Assembly (NCBI RefSeq): GCF_009905375.1
Contig: NC_133657.1
Coordinates: 66,621,233 to 66,685,232 of the forward strand
Direction: 5' to 3'
From: Apium graveolens
Lineage: Eukaryota; Streptophyta; Magnoliopsida; Apiales; Apiaceae
Length of the DNA stretch: 64,000 nucleotides
Of the stretch, positions 45,601 to 56,685 are shown one piece after another. Numbering within the stretch: position 1 is the stretch's first letter; the number at the start of each line of letters is the position of its first letter. Under the pieces are notes generated by a model. It saw nothing but the letters and a program-made list of their open reading frames with translations. It was not told where the DNA came from and searched no databases. The position numbers were made by a program, and so were the translations under genes.

Positions 45601-47885
45601 TTCCATGGAGAAGCGTTCAGATATTGTAATTGCTCGTTGCTATCTTCATCATCGCTGTCAAAATCCCCCACTAAGGCCTTTTCCAATGCATCAGACATTA
45701 GCATGTGATCGAGTTCCGAAGTAACTGCGGAATCAATCACATCCACTTTTAAACACTCCTCATCTTCTGTAGGGAATTTCATTGCCTTGAATACGTTGAA
45801 GGTCACATCCTGATCTTGGACCCGCATAGTAAGTTCCCCTTTTTGCACATCTATCAAGGTACGCCCAGTAGCCAAGAAAGGCCTCCCCAAGATTATGGGA
45901 ATCTTCTTATCTTCCTCAAAATCCAGAATAACAAAATCTGCAGGAAAGAAGAGCTTATCCACCTTGACGAGCACATCCTCAACTATGCCCCTTGGGTAAG
46001 TAATGGAACGGTCCGCCAATTGTAGCGACATGTATGTGGGTTTTGGATCAGGCAGATCCAGCTTTTTAAAGATCGACAAGGGCATTAGATTAATGCTTGC
46101 TCCCAAATCACAAAGGCACTTGTCAAAAGTTAGATTGCCAATGGTGCAAGGAATGGTGAAGCTTCCTGGATCTTTCAGTTTTGGTGGTAACTTTTGCTGC
46201 AGAACAGCGCTGCATTCTTCCGTGAGAGCAACGGTTTCAAGGTCATCCAGTTTCACCTTCCTTGAAAGAATAGTCTTCATAAACTTCGCATAAGTAGGCA
46301 TTTGTTCCAGAGCCTCAGCGAAAGGTATATTGATGTGAAGTTTCTTGAACACCTCCAGAAACTTCCCGAACTGTCTATCCAGCTTTTGTTGCTGCAATCT
46401 CTTAGGAAAAGGTGGTGGAGGATAGAGCTGTTTCTCCCCTGTATTAGCCTCAGGCAGAGTGTGTTCAACAGTAGTCTTCCTTGGTTCCGCCACTTTCTCC
46501 TTTTGCTTAGATTCTTCATCTCTAACTTCAGCTTCGACTTCTTTTGCCTTTTCAGCATCAGCTACTTTTCCAGACCTTAAGGTAATAGCCTTGACTTGCT
46601 CTTTAGCTTCCTTCCTTCCTGGTACTTCCGTGTCACTGGGAAGAGTGCCAGGTTGATGATTGAGCACTGCATTGGCTAATTGACCTATTTGATTTTCCAA
46701 GGTCTTGATAGAAACCGTCTGACTCTTGCACAACAGCTTAAGTTCCTCAAAATCAGCACTAGTAGGTGCAGCTGCACTTCCCTGTTGAGGATATGATTGC
46801 CTTGTAGCATACTGCTGTGGTTGCTGGAATCCAGGTGGGTTAAACTGTTTACTCACTCCTTGCTGATATGGTGGCTGAATAGCATTCTGATTATTTCCCC
46901 AGCTGAAATTTGGATGATTTCTGTTGTTAGGATGATAGGTCGCTGGTACCGGCTGTTGTTGTCGCTGATAATTATTCACATACTGAACAGATTCGTTGAC
47001 AAGAGAACACTGATCCGTAGCATGAGAACCTGCACAAAGCTCACAAACCATAGCTATTTGATTAACTCCATACGTAGCCAGAGAATCAACCTTCATTGAT
47101 AGCGCTTGGAGCTGGGCTGCAATAGCGGTGGCTGCATCAACTTCCAGAATACCTGCGACCTTGCCTGACGTCATCCTCTGAGTTGGGTTTTGATGCTCGT
47201 TTGCAGCCATTGTCTCTATAAGATTATACGCCTCAGTATAGCTTTTAGCCCATAAGGCTCCTCCAGCTGCTGCATCGAGCATGGGCCGAGATTGGGCCCC
47301 TAAACCATTATAAAAACCAGTGATTACCATCCAATCCGGCATTCCATGATGTGGACATTTTCTCAACATTTCCTTGTAGCGTTCCCAAGCCTCGCACATA
47401 GATTCTGTAGGTTGCTGCGCAAACTGAGTAAGAGCATTCCTCATAGCAGCAGTCTTTGCCATTGGATAAAACTTCACCAGAAACTTTTGCGCAAGATCTT
47501 GCCACGTAGTGATGGACCCAGCTGGTTCAGAATGTAACCAGTCTTTAGCCTTATCCCTCAGTGAGAATGGGAAAAGCCTCAACTTGATAGCCTCATCAGT
47601 CACGCCATTATACTTAAAAGTGCTGCAGATCTCGACAAAATTCCTTATGTGCATGTTGGGGTCTTCAGTTGCCGCTCCTCCAAAAGAAACAGAATTCTGC
47701 ACCATCTGAATAGTGCCCGGCTTGATTTTAAAGGTGTTAGCTTGAATAGCCGGATGAAGGATGCTTGACTGAATGTCATCAATTTTAGGCCGAGAAAAAT
47801 CCATAAGAGCTGGATCAGCTTGAACAATACGATCTCCCATGTTTACTGGTTCTTTCTGCTCAATTTCCTGAATCCGAATCCTCAA
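42606..47885 (-). CDS. Athila-B gag-pol polyprotein, 1759-codon open frame
   Basis: One open frame covers gag core (about residues 75-235), a zinc knuckle [13 protein letters not shown] (281-293), an Asn/Gln-rich linker, and protease with [10 protein letters not shown] (593-602). RT spans about 880-1130 with VFMDDFSVF, Asp at 1041-1042. RNase H (about 1180-1300) and integrase follow, the latter with an HHCC zinc region (His 1398/1405, Cys 1436/1439) and DD35E at Asp1468, Asp1527, Glu1563. Numbering is from 47885. The frame has no ATG there. The conserved start MQTRSRARKR lies at 47973, one base out of frame, so a single-base indel near the N-terminus separates it from the rest. The first RNase H catalytic Asp reads Asn (codon 44322-44324). 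Reverse transcription would therefore probably fail even if translated. Confidence 0.92.
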   Translation of the reverse strand: MRIRIQEIEQKEPVNMGDRIVQADPALMDFSRPKIDDIQSSILHPAIQANTFKIKPGTIQMVQNSVSFGGAATEDPNMHIRNFVEICSTFKYNGVTDEAIKLRLFPFSLRDKAKDWLHSEPAGSITTWQDLAQKFLVKFYPMAKTAAMRNALTQFAQQPTESMCEAWERYKEMLRKCPHHGMPDWMVITGFYNGLGAQSRPMLDAAAGGALWAKSYTEAYNLIETMAANEHQNPTQRMTSGKVAGILEVDAATAIAAQLQALSMKVDSLATYGVNQIAMVCELCAGSHATDQCSLVNESVQYVNNYQRQQQPVPATYHPNNRNHPNFSWGNNQNAIQPPYQQGVSKQFNPPGFQQPQQYATRQSYPQQGSAAAPTSADFEELKLLCKSQTVSIKTLENQIGQLANAVLNHQPGTLPSDTEVPGRKEAKEQVKAITLRSGKVADAEKAKEVEAEVRDEESKQKEKVAEPRKTTVEHTLPEANTGEKQLYPPPPFPKRLQQQKLDRQFGKFLEVFKKLHINIPFAEALEQMPTYAKFMKTILSRKVKLDDLETVALTEECSAVLQQKLPPKLKDPGSFTIPCTIGNLTFDKCLCDLGASINLMPLSIFKKLDLPDPKPTYMSLQLADRSITYPRGIVEDVLVKVDKLFFPADFVILDFEEDKKIPIILGRPFLATGRTLIDVQKGELTMRVQDQDVTFNVFKAMKFPTEDEECLKVDVIDSAVTSELDHMLMSDALEKALVGDFDSDDEDSNEQLQYLNASPWKRKLDIPFESLGTSDLKNAEGKLNPSIEEAPTLELKPLPEHLRYAFLGDSSTLPVIISADLSGNEEDKLLRILREFKSAIGWTIADIKGISPSYCMHKILLEEGSKPTLEQQRRLNPIMKEVVKKEILKWLDAGIIYPISDSSWVSPVQCVPKKGGITVVANEKNELIPTRTVTGWRVCMDYRKLNKATRKDHFPLPFIDQMLDRLAGHEYFCLLDGYSGYNQICIAPEDQEKTTFTCPFGTFAFRRVSFGLCGAPTTFQRCMMAIYSDMIGNNVEVFMDDFSVFGHSYDECLNNLCAVLKRCVETNLVLNWEKCHFMVREGIILGHKVSSKGLEVDKAKVGVIENLPPPNSVKGIRSFLGHAGFYRRFIKDFSKISKPLCNLLEKDVPFKFDDECLAAFETLKESLITAPVITAPDWTEPFEMMCNASDYAVGAVLGQRKKNLFHVVYYASKTLNGAQLNYTTTEKELLAIVFGFEKFRSYLLGTTVTVFTDHAAIRYLVSKKDSKPRLIRWVLLLQEFELKIKDRKGTENQVADHLSRLENPDFTSQDRTLINESFPDEQLFAIQEEEPWFADIVNYLVSNIIPLNLTSAQKKKFLHEVKWYMWDEPYLFRQGADQIIRRCIPFCETEGILRDCHSTVYGGHYGGEKTAARILQAGFFWPTLFKDAHQFVLRCDRCQRVGNLSRKDEMPLNVMLEVEVFDVWGIDFMGPFIASCNNQYILLAVDYVSKWVEVKALPTNDAKVVLNFLHKQIFTRFGTPRVIISDEGSHFCNRKFTSMMQRYNVNHRVATAYHPQTNGQAEVSNREIKRILEKVVCPSRKDWSLKLDEAVWAYRTAYKTPLGMSPFQLVYGKGCHLLAELEHKAYLALKKLNLDLDGAGKKRMLQLNELDEFRLQAYENNKMYKKKVKRWHDRKLHPKLFVSGQQVLLFNSRLRLFPGKLKSRWSGPFIVKTVFPHGAVEIFENDSDQAFKVNGQRLKHYYGDMANREVVSAILLTT

Positions 47886-48114
47886 AATCTAACTTCTCCG
47901 GAGTATCAAGAACTTCGTCTTTCTCCTCAGCTGTATCTAAAGTCCTCTTGCGAGCACGAGAACGAGTTTGCATAAACGCTTGCTAAAGTACCTGAAACAC
48001 AACCGAAAAGAGTAATTAACTACTACATCCTAATCACTGAGTCCTAATGACCAATGATGGTAAGTACATAAACTAAACAAATACGCCGAGTCCCCGGCAG
48101 CGGCGCCAAAAACT
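47886..48114 (-). other. Athila-B leader: PBS and out-of-frame gag start
   Basis: The PBS TGGCGCCGCTGCCGGGGA is at 48091-48108 on the minus strand, 6 bases inside the LTR end. It fits the 3' end of tRNA-Asp as in other Athila elements. The ATG at 47971-47973 starts MQTRSRARKRTLDTAEEK, homologous to the Athila-A gag start, but its frame ends shortly after 47885. Confidence 0.8.
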
Positions 48115-49576
48115 TGTTAGGGCGAAAACATGCACTAATATTCACGCAAGTATACGCGTTCGCAAGTAATATAGAATACTTTCTAGTTCGTTCCCTCAGA
48201 GACTCAGACTAAGTTATTGTCTAATTAAACTCACTCACCAATGTATGATTACTTCTCAATGTTAAGATAATAACACTTAAAATTGTTGATTAAATATTAA
48301 CTATAATTACTACTTAATTAACCACTTAACTAACACTTCAATTTATCAATAATAAAACACTCATGAGATCACAACTTCATTATTACTTCCTTCTATAGCC
48401 ATTGTTATTACCTTTAGCATGTGACAGTGATGATATTAATCGAATAACACAGAACTGATAAAAGCCAACTTTCATTGTACTAATACCATTCTACCAAACA
48501 TCCACAATTAAGATAGAAGTTGAATAGTCATCAATTATGTTGAGTTCCTATATGTCTACAGAAATTGACAACACAACGATTTAAGCACAAGTTATTCCTT
48601 TTGATTACATAGGGCAAATAAAACTGTTAGAGTTACCCACTAATCATGCACAACGTACATGAACCTATGCTAGCATGGCAAGTTCTAAATCTCAAGATCC
48701 ACCGTCGCTTCACAAGAGATTAACACCCTATCTTATATGTTCGCGACGCACATAAGACGAATACGCACAACCAATACTAGATATCATGCAATCATCACAC
48801 ACTAAAGTATTAAACAATTAACTAAAGAATTCCATAATAAATCCGTTGCAACCCCATGATCACGATTAGCCCATAATAGAACTTATCGCCATCATGGGTT
48901 CATATGAAATCATGATAAACAAACACAAGAAAATAATAACTAAACTAATTATATTAAAACAGAGTACGTCACAAGAATAAATAAGTCAAAGCAAGAAAAC
49001 TAGCATCCAACGTTACAACGAAACAAGAATCACAAGAATATATGCTTCCTCTTCGTTGCAGTGTGCTAAATCGGTCTTCTTCCTTATCTCCTTCGCTTCT
49101 CGCGCAAAACACAATCTAAAACATAATCTCCTTCCTTCTCTCTGTGAAAACGTCTCAAATCTACTTATATAATAGTCCCATAAAACTCAGATTACATAGA
49201 AGTTGGAAGCCAAACAGAAGTAGAAGTCTAAAATAATTTATCCTTTTCCCCGACCCTGCGCGGCCGCTCAGCATTTCTGCGCGGGCGCGCAAGGCTGCTG
49301 TGCGGCCGCTCAGCATTGCTGCGCGGGCGCGCAGGACCCTACTGGAAAAAATCCAGGTTTGCTCCGTTTCTTCGCCGTAATCTGCCCGTTCTTTTCCTCT
49401 CGCAATGGTGAACACATGCCAAGGCTTATTCTTGATGATTCCTCCTCCGAAATGCACTAATACCCTGAAATGCATAAACACTAGAAAAACGCATCAAATA
49501 CACAAAATACTTGATTTCAAGACACCAATTTAAGCCATTTTAAGACGTTCTAAGTGGTATAAAATGCCACTTATCA
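48115..49576 (-). repeat. 5' LTR of Athila-B (1462 bp)
   Basis: It is the copy of 38384-39845. On the minus strand it starts TGATAAGTGGCATTTTATA and ends GCCCTAACA next to the PBS. The GC-rich block is at 49257-49334 and the minus-strand TATA CTATTATATAAG at 49164-49175. Confidence 0.95.
49164..49175 (-). promoter_or_regulatory. LTR TATA box of Athila-B
   Basis: The minus strand reads CTATTATATAAG, about 80 bp downstream of the GC-rich block, as in Athila-A. Confidence 0.5.
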
Positions 49577-49581
49577 ACTAT

Positions 49582-50167
49582 CTTCGTGTACAAATTCCTA
49601 TACCCAGAAGAGCCCTAATAATTGTCCCTGGAGACTAAGAACTAAACCAAAGCATAGTTCAGTGTACACAAGATGACTATGATGACCTCAAGTCTAATGA
49701 TACTTGTACAACTATCACTAGGTGAACAACTGCTGACACGTGAGTGAACTCCATCAGTTGTTCAGCTGTGCGAGTCATGTTCAGTGAACTTATTCCATAA
49801 TAAGCACCTACATACTAGCTATAGTGTCACCACACAAATGTCTATGAGAACAGACATCCTTCATAATGAAGCAAGCATAGTACGTACCGATCTTTGCGGA
49901 TTATTAATTACCAGTTAGTAATCCTATGACTAGGAACTATTTAAGTTTAGAGTTATCATCTTTTTAGGTCTCACTATTATGATCTCATCATAATCCATAA
50001 AAAGCTTTACTCTAAACTATGGTATATCTTATTTAAACACTTAAATAGATAAAGCCCGTAATAAAAACAAAACAAGTCTTTATTAATATCAATGAAATCA
50101 AAACAGATTACATAAAAGTTATTACTAAATCCTAATACATGATTGGACTTAGGACATATTCCTTTCA
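49582..50167 (-). repeat. 3' LTR of Copia-B, second part
   Basis: It continues the LTR after Athila-B (CTTCGTGTACAAATTCC, as at 55913 in the other LTR). It ends ATATTCCTTTCA at 50167. On the minus strand the polypurine tract AGTGGGAGAT (50168-50177) directly precedes it. Confidence 0.9.
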
Positions 50168-52093
50168 ATCTCCCACTTGTACTAAAGCAAATCACTCTGG
50201 TATCTAATACCCATCTCATCTTTATGACGATCAAAGTGACTTTCAAAAAGTAGCTTTGTGAGTGGGTCTGCTATGTTGTTATGTGTGTCAACTCTATTTC
50301 AATACAATACAAGAAATGTTACCGCGCTCCCACTAACCCTTTTGTAGACGCATGGTTCATCTACGTTTTTTGATAAAATCAAACTCTTTGATTGTCTCAT
50401 CAAAATGAATGTTCCATCTTTCGAGAAGCTTGCTTTAAACCACATATGGTTCGCAGCAGCTTACACACTAGGTTTTCATTTCCCTTGGAAAAAAAACCAT
50501 CTGGCCATATGCCAGATGTCATAGTCGTAGTAAGCAGCAATCGCAAGCAAAATCTGAACTGATTTTAACAGGTCTACAGGTAAAAGGTTTCATCAAAGTC
50601 AATCCATTTCCTTTATTTGAATCCTTTTCCCAAAAGCCTGGCCTTAAAGGTCTCCACCTGGCCATCTGCTATATTCAATCTTTTGTATACCGTATACATA
50701 GATTCCATTCTGGATTTCATGGCACTATGCCATTTCTCTAAGTCAACACTACTCATAGCCTCATTATAGGTCACAGGGTCGTCATCATCAATGATCAACA
50801 ACTCATTGTCATTCTCAATGACAAGGCCATAATACCTCTCAGGTTGGCGAGACACTCTCCCTGACCTATGAATGGGCTGTTCCACAAATGGTTGTTCAGT
50901 CAGAACAGGTGTTTCCACTTGATCCGTAGTAGTTTGTGCTTCTTGAACTTCATCAAGTTCAATTTTGCTCCCACTGTTTCCTTCAAGGATAAACTCCTTT
51001 TCCAAGAAGGTAGCATGTCTGGAGACAAACACCCGATGATCGGTGTAAAAGTAATACCCTAAAGTCTCTTTAGGATATCCCACAAAATTACATTTTACGG
51101 ATCGATATTCCAGCTTATCTGGGTCAACTTTCTTGACATAAGCTGGACATCCCCAAATCTTAACGTGTTTAAGACTCGGTTTCCTTACTTTCCATATCTC
51201 ATACGGAGTTTGAGGAACAGATTTGGAAGGCACCTTATTCAGTAAATATGCTGAGGTTTCCAATGCATAACCCCATAGGAATACTGGAAGATTTGCATAG
51301 CTCATCATGGACCGAACTATGTCTAACAAAGTTCGATTTCTCCTTTCAGATACCAATCTGGAGGAGTCCACTGGGAGATTATACCATTTACTTTGAGATA
51401 ATCTAGAAACACTCCATTAAAGTATTCACCACCTCGATCTAATCGAAGAGTTATAATACTATGTTTGGTTGTTTCTCCACTTCATACTTATACTCTTTGA
51501 ACTTTTCAAAGGCTTCAGACTTGTGTTTCATCTAACACATATCCGAATCTAGATCTATTATCCATGAAAGTAATGAAGTATGAAAATCCACCCATGGCTT
51601 GCGTAGACATTGGTCCACATACATCTGTGTGTACCATTCCTAGCAAATTTGCAGCCCTCTCTCCATGTCTACTAAATGGAGACTGCAGTGCCACTATAAA
51701 GTGAGATTTTCATCATCCCTTTTCTTTTATTAGTTTGTTCAATCTGAAATAAATTATGTCACATACATACAGACCATTATTTAAAGCACCTCGTCCATAA
51801 AGAATATTATCTCTAAGAATAGAACATTCATTATTCTCAATAATAAATGAAAATCCAGCCAAGTCTAACATGGGAATAATATTCCTCACAATCGAGGGAA
51901 CAAAATAACAATTATTCAAAACAATAGTCTTGCCCATAGGCATATGTAAATGAAATGATTCTACATCTTCAGCAGCAACTCTTGCTCCATTTCCCATCAG
52001 TAGAATCACCTCCTTTTCCTCAAGAGTCCTACTTCTCCTTGGTCCCTGCAACAATTGCAGATTTGAGAACCATAGGCGGTATCTAATACCCAA
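50168..52093 (-). pseudogene. Copia-B pol remnant: protease tail, integrase, truncated RT
   Basis: On the minus strand, a protease/pre-integrase part (51713-52093) is followed by integrase (core HTDVCGP near 51620, DRGGEYFNG near 51430, [10 protein letters not shown] near 51350). The integrase C-terminal region includes [20 protein letters not shown] begins ([14 protein letters not shown] at about 50613-50655) and continues in broken frames through DETF, CGLKQAS and EPCVYKRVSGSAV. It then jumps near 50300, at the expected place of the catalytic YVDD motif, straight to the RNase H tail (ADPLTKLLFESHFDRH, near 50230). About a kilobase of RT/RNase H is missing compared with a normal copia pol. 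The element cannot reverse-transcribe itself. Confidence 0.82.
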
Positions 52094-52974
52094 GTAGAAA
52101 TTTGATTTAATGACATATTCACTTCTATCATGAACATACCTGAATCAGAAGCGGTAGTCTCACTACCCTTCTTCTTCTTCAATTCTGCAAGGTAAACCTT
52201 GCAGTTCCTCTTCCAGTGCCCCACCTTGTTACAGTGAAAGCAAACAACTTTGCTCTTGGGGTCTTCAGCTTTTGGTGGAACCGGCGTTTTCTCACCTACT
52301 TTCTTCTTCTTGGAAGGGTTCCTCTTCCTTTTCTTAGGATTGAAACCTTCACCAATTAGAAGAACAGAACTCTTCTTAGGGGGAAAATTCGATTCCGCAG
52401 ACTTCAACATGTTGTGGAGTTCAGGCAGGCTGACATCCAATTTATTCATGTGAAAGTTCACAACAAACTGCGAGAACGAACTCGGAAGCGATTGCAAGAC
52501 CAAGTCTTGGCTCAGCTCCCCATCCATGGCAAAACCAAGTTGTCCAAGACGTTCAATCAAATTGATCATCTTAAGTACATGGTCATTCACAGATGATCCC
52601 TCAGACATCCTACAACCGAACAACTCCTTCGATATCTCATATCGAGCTGTCCTCCTCGCCATATCATACAACTCTTGTAGATGCATGAGGATAGTGTGAG
52701 CATCCATATGCTCATGTTGCTTCTGTAGCTCAATGTTCATGGAAGCTAGCATGATGCATTGAGCAACATTTGCATCATCTATCCACTTACGATACACAAC
52801 ATGTTCATCATTATGTGCATCACTAGCAGGTTCAGTAGGCTTAGGTGAGTCAATCACGTATTCCAGCTTCTCAATCCTGAGAACAATTCTCAAGTTTCGA
52901 AGTCAGTCAGCATAATTAGGACCAGTCAATTTGTGAGCATCCAGTATGCTCCTGAGTGATAGTGCAGAAGACAT
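52006..52974 (-). pseudogene. Copia-B gag with zinc knuckle and protease start
   Basis: The start ATG is at 52972-52974 (MSSALSLRSILDAHKLTG). An in-frame TGA at 52903-52905 falls where related gags have Trp, and the frame then stays open to 52006. The capsid region has the copia UBN2-type layout (LMHLQELYDMARRTARYE, RLGQLGFAMDGELSQDLVL). A basic linker leads to the knuckle CFHCNKVGHWKRNC near 52185-52228. The protease start STWVLDTAYGS near 52080 follows, with Ala where the usual motif has Gly. A frameshift then moves pol to another frame. One nonsense change separates this gag from an open frame. Confidence 0.82.
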
Positions 52975-53178
52975 AATGTATATTGTAAATCTGTAAATGA
53001 TAAACACATAACAACACTTAGCAAATATTCGATTTCATTTTAAAACACTATATGATTCGGGTCTTTATTCATAAGTGGCTCCCACTAGTTTATCTAAATT
53101 TATTCAACCCCCTACGTGAAAAAATAAGCATTCATAATGCTAGTGGGAATAGGGATCCTACATTCCATCACACAACCT

Positions 53179-53480
53179 CGGCTGTGGCACGAAACGCCAT
53201 GTAATGTTCAATAGGCAGACAACTCTTGTCAATTACATCTAATGTTATTCCCTAATCAAACTTTAGCCTCTTGAATAATTGAGTCACGGCTGTGGCACGA
53301 CAAACTCAATATTCTAAGTCAAGTCTAACCCAACATTCCGTACAATTGAATCAGTCCCCAAAGGCCCACGGCTGTGGCACGTAACGACCTTTAGATTCTT
53401 ATTCAATGTACACATCTCTATGTAATAGACAAGTATTTCTTATTTCGAAATCAAAGCCCTCGGCTGTGGCACGAAACGAC
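53179..53480 (-). repeat. Four spaced copies of a 14-18 bp motif in the Copia-B leader
   Basis: On the plus strand CGGCTGTGGCACGAAACG or close variants start at 53179, 53287, 53369 and 53461, spaced 108, 82 and 92 bp. The core CGGCTGTGGCACG is identical in all four, while the sequence between them differs. Conserved islands in a diverged leader suggest a selected RNA or protein-binding element, or remnants of old tandem duplication. Confidence 0.75.
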
Positions 53481-54239
53481 AATGATTCAAAAATAAGAAC
53501 TACTTTCTATCATGTTGGAAGGATGTGACCGACACAAGCCCGTTGTATCATTGGCCAATTACTACTTGATATTATTTAATTTTAGAGGGATTATATTACG
53601 TTACAATCATAATCATATTATAAAGAAATTCTTCCTTTTAAATTAAATATTTCAAATCAATAATCAATAATCAGATAATTCCCAGATCGGGTGGAGCATT
53701 GTCAAGAGGCGTCACTTAATAACCCTTTCTTACAGATAGAAATCTGTTGTTGACAGAATCATCCTTTCTCTCATATCGAAAATTCATATTCAATTACGTG
53801 TTTCATAAACACAAGAATCTCATGATTGTATTCATAATATTATTCTTAAGGTTATGAAACAATTTCACTATACTAGGTTGTCTAACAAACGCCTTATGTT
53901 TATTTAAGTTCACCTAAATCTATCATCGCATGATAAACTAAGCATATATCACATATATCAACATGAATAAACATCAAGGTAGGCATGTTACATCATCTAG
54001 CACATTAGTCTAAGCATTATACATCTCTATGTATCACATGAAGCATTTAAAATCAATTAAAACAATCAAAAACAGCTTTAAAACACTTCATGGAAATATA
54101 AACAGTTAAAAACTTTTATATGAACTAAAATTGATCACTCCATTAGATCCGTCTCGGAAAAACGAATCCAACGGTATATTGCACGCCCAAAACGGAGTTA
54201 CGAAACTCCCAGAAAATCAATTTTAAAATCAACAGAAGG

Positions 54240-54385
54240 GCTGTAACGCATTACAGGAACGCGTTACATGACCTGTAACGCATTCCGGTGATGCGTTACA
54301 CCCCTTTTAAGCCATTAATGGGTATAACGCATTCCGTGAATGCGCCACAGGTGTGTAATGCATTCCCGGAATGCGTTACACCCCT
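54240..54385 (-). repeat. Hairpin-forming palindrome array in the Copia-B leader
   Basis: Four units resembling TGTAACGCATTCCGG followed by AATGCGTTACACC occur in a row. Each is an imperfect inverted repeat (GTAACGCATT pairs with AATGCGTTAC). The last unit pairs best (TGTAATGCATTCCCGGAATGCGTTACA with two mismatched positions). The array begins about 425 bases downstream of the PBS. Confidence 0.75.
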
Positions 54386-54809
54386 ATATTTTTTTTTGTT
54401 CAGCAGCCGCATGTTTCCTCGGTTTGCGCGCCTGACACCTCTGTACCGTGTCTGTTTTTCTCCGTGCAACTCACAGCAGCAGTACAACAAGTAGATGACA
54501 GATATATACATACATACAATTCATATATATATATATAACTATTTATATATCTTATTAAATTACGAATTTTAATTGAAACAACTTCAAAAATTCATAATAA
54601 AAAATCTATACATCATAAAATTATGAAAAAAATACCCAGACGATCTACAACACTTGTAGAACCCAGATCAACATTCAAAATTATTCTGAGAAATGATTTC
54701 TCATCAGACAAAATTAATCCATGATATAACTTGTAAAAATCATAATTAATTCATACAAGCACATAAAATTCTGAAATTTTTACCACAGATCTATATGCAT
54801 ACAACCTAT

Positions 54810-54821
54810 GCTCTGATACCA
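54810..54821 (-). other. Primer-binding site of Copia-B (tRNA-iMet)
   Basis: The minus strand reads TGGTATCAGAGC one base after the LTR end, a perfect match to the plant initiator tRNA-Met site. Confidence 0.92.
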
Positions 54822-54822
54822 T

Positions 54823-56498
54823 TGTTGGATTTTTAACGCAGTGGGGGCATGGCAAAACACTTTTACACATACAAAATCCAAATAAAAGCATATAAATCGT
54901 GAATAAAAATTCGAGGGATTGAATCTAACCTTTAAAAATATTAATCGGAGACAACGATCAGAGATCCTTAGCAGTTGCTCCTCAAGTGTGAAGCACTCCA
55001 CCGATATCCACCAAGAAAACGACTTTTAGGGAGGAGGAAGGAGGTGGAGAGAATTGGGTTTTCCAAACTTTTTGGGTTTTCGGGTTTGATGTGGGTTAGA
55101 ATAAAATAGGGTCTATAATAGTGTATTTATAGGCAAAATTTTCAGCTGAAATTTTCCCATAAATATTATTATTATTATCCCATTTATTATTCTCATTAAT
55201 AATTAAAACACCTTTTAATCATTAATCCTTTTTCTAAACACTTTAGAAATAATTCTCTCTCTTGATTTAATTTTCAAAAATTAAATCCTTTAATTAATAA
55301 TATTAAGCTCCTTTTCTTAATTAATTTATAATCAATTAAATCTCATTTAATCAATTATTAAATTTGCCAATTAATTATTTATTTCATAAATAAATAATTA
55401 TTAGCCATTATTAATTAATTCCTCCACCATTAAATCATTCTCTTTTTATGGTGTGACCCTGTAGGTTCAATATTAAGCCAGTAGTAGAAATAAATAATAA
55501 TAAAACTATTTTATCATTATTTATATAAATTCTCTAATTTATTAAATATGATTAATTAATTAATCACATTTATTCTACATCGTGAGTGATGCTTCTCAAC
55601 ATATCGCGACTATCCGGATAATATGAATTCACTGCTTAGAATACCAAGAACCTGTCAGTGAATAGTTACCGTACAATAAACTCCTTCTACCCTACAATGT
55701 CCCGATTAAATACAAGGCATGGATCTCGTGTCAAGCCTATCTAATTCAATCACTTGCTTACCATTTACTATGCGTAGTTCTATGCAAATTAGAAACTCCT
55801 TTCTAATTTCATTCACTCTGGCCAGAGATTCCTGAACTAGCATAAGTGGATCAGCCTTGAACATTCGCTTCCTTCACCGGAAGGGGTAGATCCTTTATTG
55901 ATCATACACTATCTTCGTGTACAAATTCCTATACCCAGAAGAGCCCTAATAATTGTCCCTGAAGACTAAGAACTAAACCAAAGCATAGTTCAGTGTACAC
56001 AAGATGACTATGATGACCTCAAGTCTAAGGATACTTGTACAACTATCACTAGGTGAACAACTGCTGACACGTGAGTGAACTCCATCAGTTGTTCAGCTGT
56101 GCGAGTCATGTTCAGTGAACTTATTCCATAATAAGCACCTACATACTAGCTATAGTGTCACCACACAAATGTCTATGAGAACAGACATCCTTCATAATGA
56201 AGCAAGCATAGTATGTACCGATCTTTGCGGATTATTAATTACCAGTTAGTAATCCTATGACCAGGAACTATTTAAGTTTAGAGTTATCATCTTTTTAGGT
56301 CTCACTATTATGATCTCATCATAATCCATAAAAAGCTTTACTCTAAACTATGGTATATCTTATTTAAACACTTAAATAGATAAAGCCCGTAATAAAAACA
56401 AAACAAGTCTTTATTAATATCAATGAAATCGAAACAGATTACATAAAAGTTATTCCTAAATCCTAATACATGATTGGACTTAGGACATATTCCTTTCA
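54823..56498 (-). repeat. 5' LTR of Copia-B (1676 bp)
   Basis: On the minus strand it starts TGAAAGGAATATGTCC and ends AAAATCCAACA, next to the PBS. The minus-strand TATA CCTATAAATAC is at 55123-55133. The other LTR, pieced together around Athila-B, is 1675 bp. Confidence 0.93.
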
Positions 56499-56680
56499 TT
56501 TAGTTGGGTTTGTAATAAAGTGTAGTATGTGATTCTTGTTTTCAAACTCAGACCTTAAAAGATCCTGAGTAGTGATAGTTCGGGGTAATTATTATATTTA
56601 TATTCCGCTTGTGCAGGTTTAGTTGGTAATTGTTGTTAATAATGCCCCAAATCTATACCCCGGATTTGGAGGGTGTTATA
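56499..56680 (+). repeat. 3' LTR of Tekay-1, second part
   Basis: After the target-site copy tttag (56499-56503), the LTR resumes (TTGGGTTTGTAATAAAG) and ends GAGGGTGTTATA. The target-site copy catac (56681-56685) follows, then the SIRE-Y extra ORF. Confidence 0.92.
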
Positions 56681-56685
56681 CATAC

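Larger units (their letters stand above)
38384..49576 (-). mobile_element. Athila-B: near-intact Ty3/gypsy Athila-type element, youngest in the nest
   Basis: On the minus strand: 5' LTR 48115-49576, PBS 48091-48108, gag-pol 42606-47885 (upstream ATG at 47973), third ORF 40991-42163, polypurine tract 39846-39861 and 3' LTR 38384-39845. Both LTRs are 1462 bp with about 13 differences by eye (about 99.1% identity). The target-site duplication is perfect: actat at 38379-38383 and 49577-49581. Length is 11,193 bp. tRNA-Asp priming, the gag type and a third ORF after pol mark the Athila lineage. Confidence 0.95.
52975..54809 (-). other. Copia-B long leader (PBS to gag) with two repeat arrays
   Basis: This 1.8-kb noncoding leader is unusually long for a copia element. 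It holds four copies of a motif around CGGCTGTGGCACGA (plus-strand starts 53179, 53287, 53369, 53461) and a cluster of imperfect palindromes (54240-54385). The remaining sequence is AT-rich with no gene. Confidence 0.7.
37295..56498 (-). mobile_element. Copia-B: internally deleted Ty1/copia element carrying nested Athila-B
   Basis: It is on the minus strand. The 5' LTR is 54823-56498, the PBS 54810-54821, a long leader with repeat arrays runs about 52975-54809, and the gag-pol remnant occupies about 50190-52974. The polypurine tract is at 50168-50177 and the 3' LTR is 37295-38383 plus 49582-50167. The LTRs are 1675 and 1676 bp once Athila-B is removed and differ at roughly 20 positions by eye. 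The target-site duplication tttag is perfect. RT from the catalytic motif on and nearly all RNase H are missing, so it is non-autonomous. Own length is about 8.0 kb. Confidence 0.9.
24275..56680 (+). mobile_element. Tekay-1: Ty3/gypsy chromovirus of Tekay type, carrying nested Copia-B
   Basis: It has a 5' LTR (24275-27876), a PBS for tRNA-iMet (27879-27890), a pre-gag ORF (28056-28865), gag-pol (29309-33847), a polypurine tract (33870-33885) and a 3' LTR (33886-37294 plus 56504-56680). The 3' LTR is split by Copia-B. The target-site duplication catac is perfect (24270-24274 and 56681-56685). Without the nested elements it is about 13.2 kb. A chromodomain-like C-terminus after integrase and LTRs of about 3.6 kb fit the Tekay (Del) lineage. 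LTRs are about 98-99% identical by eye. Confidence 0.93.
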
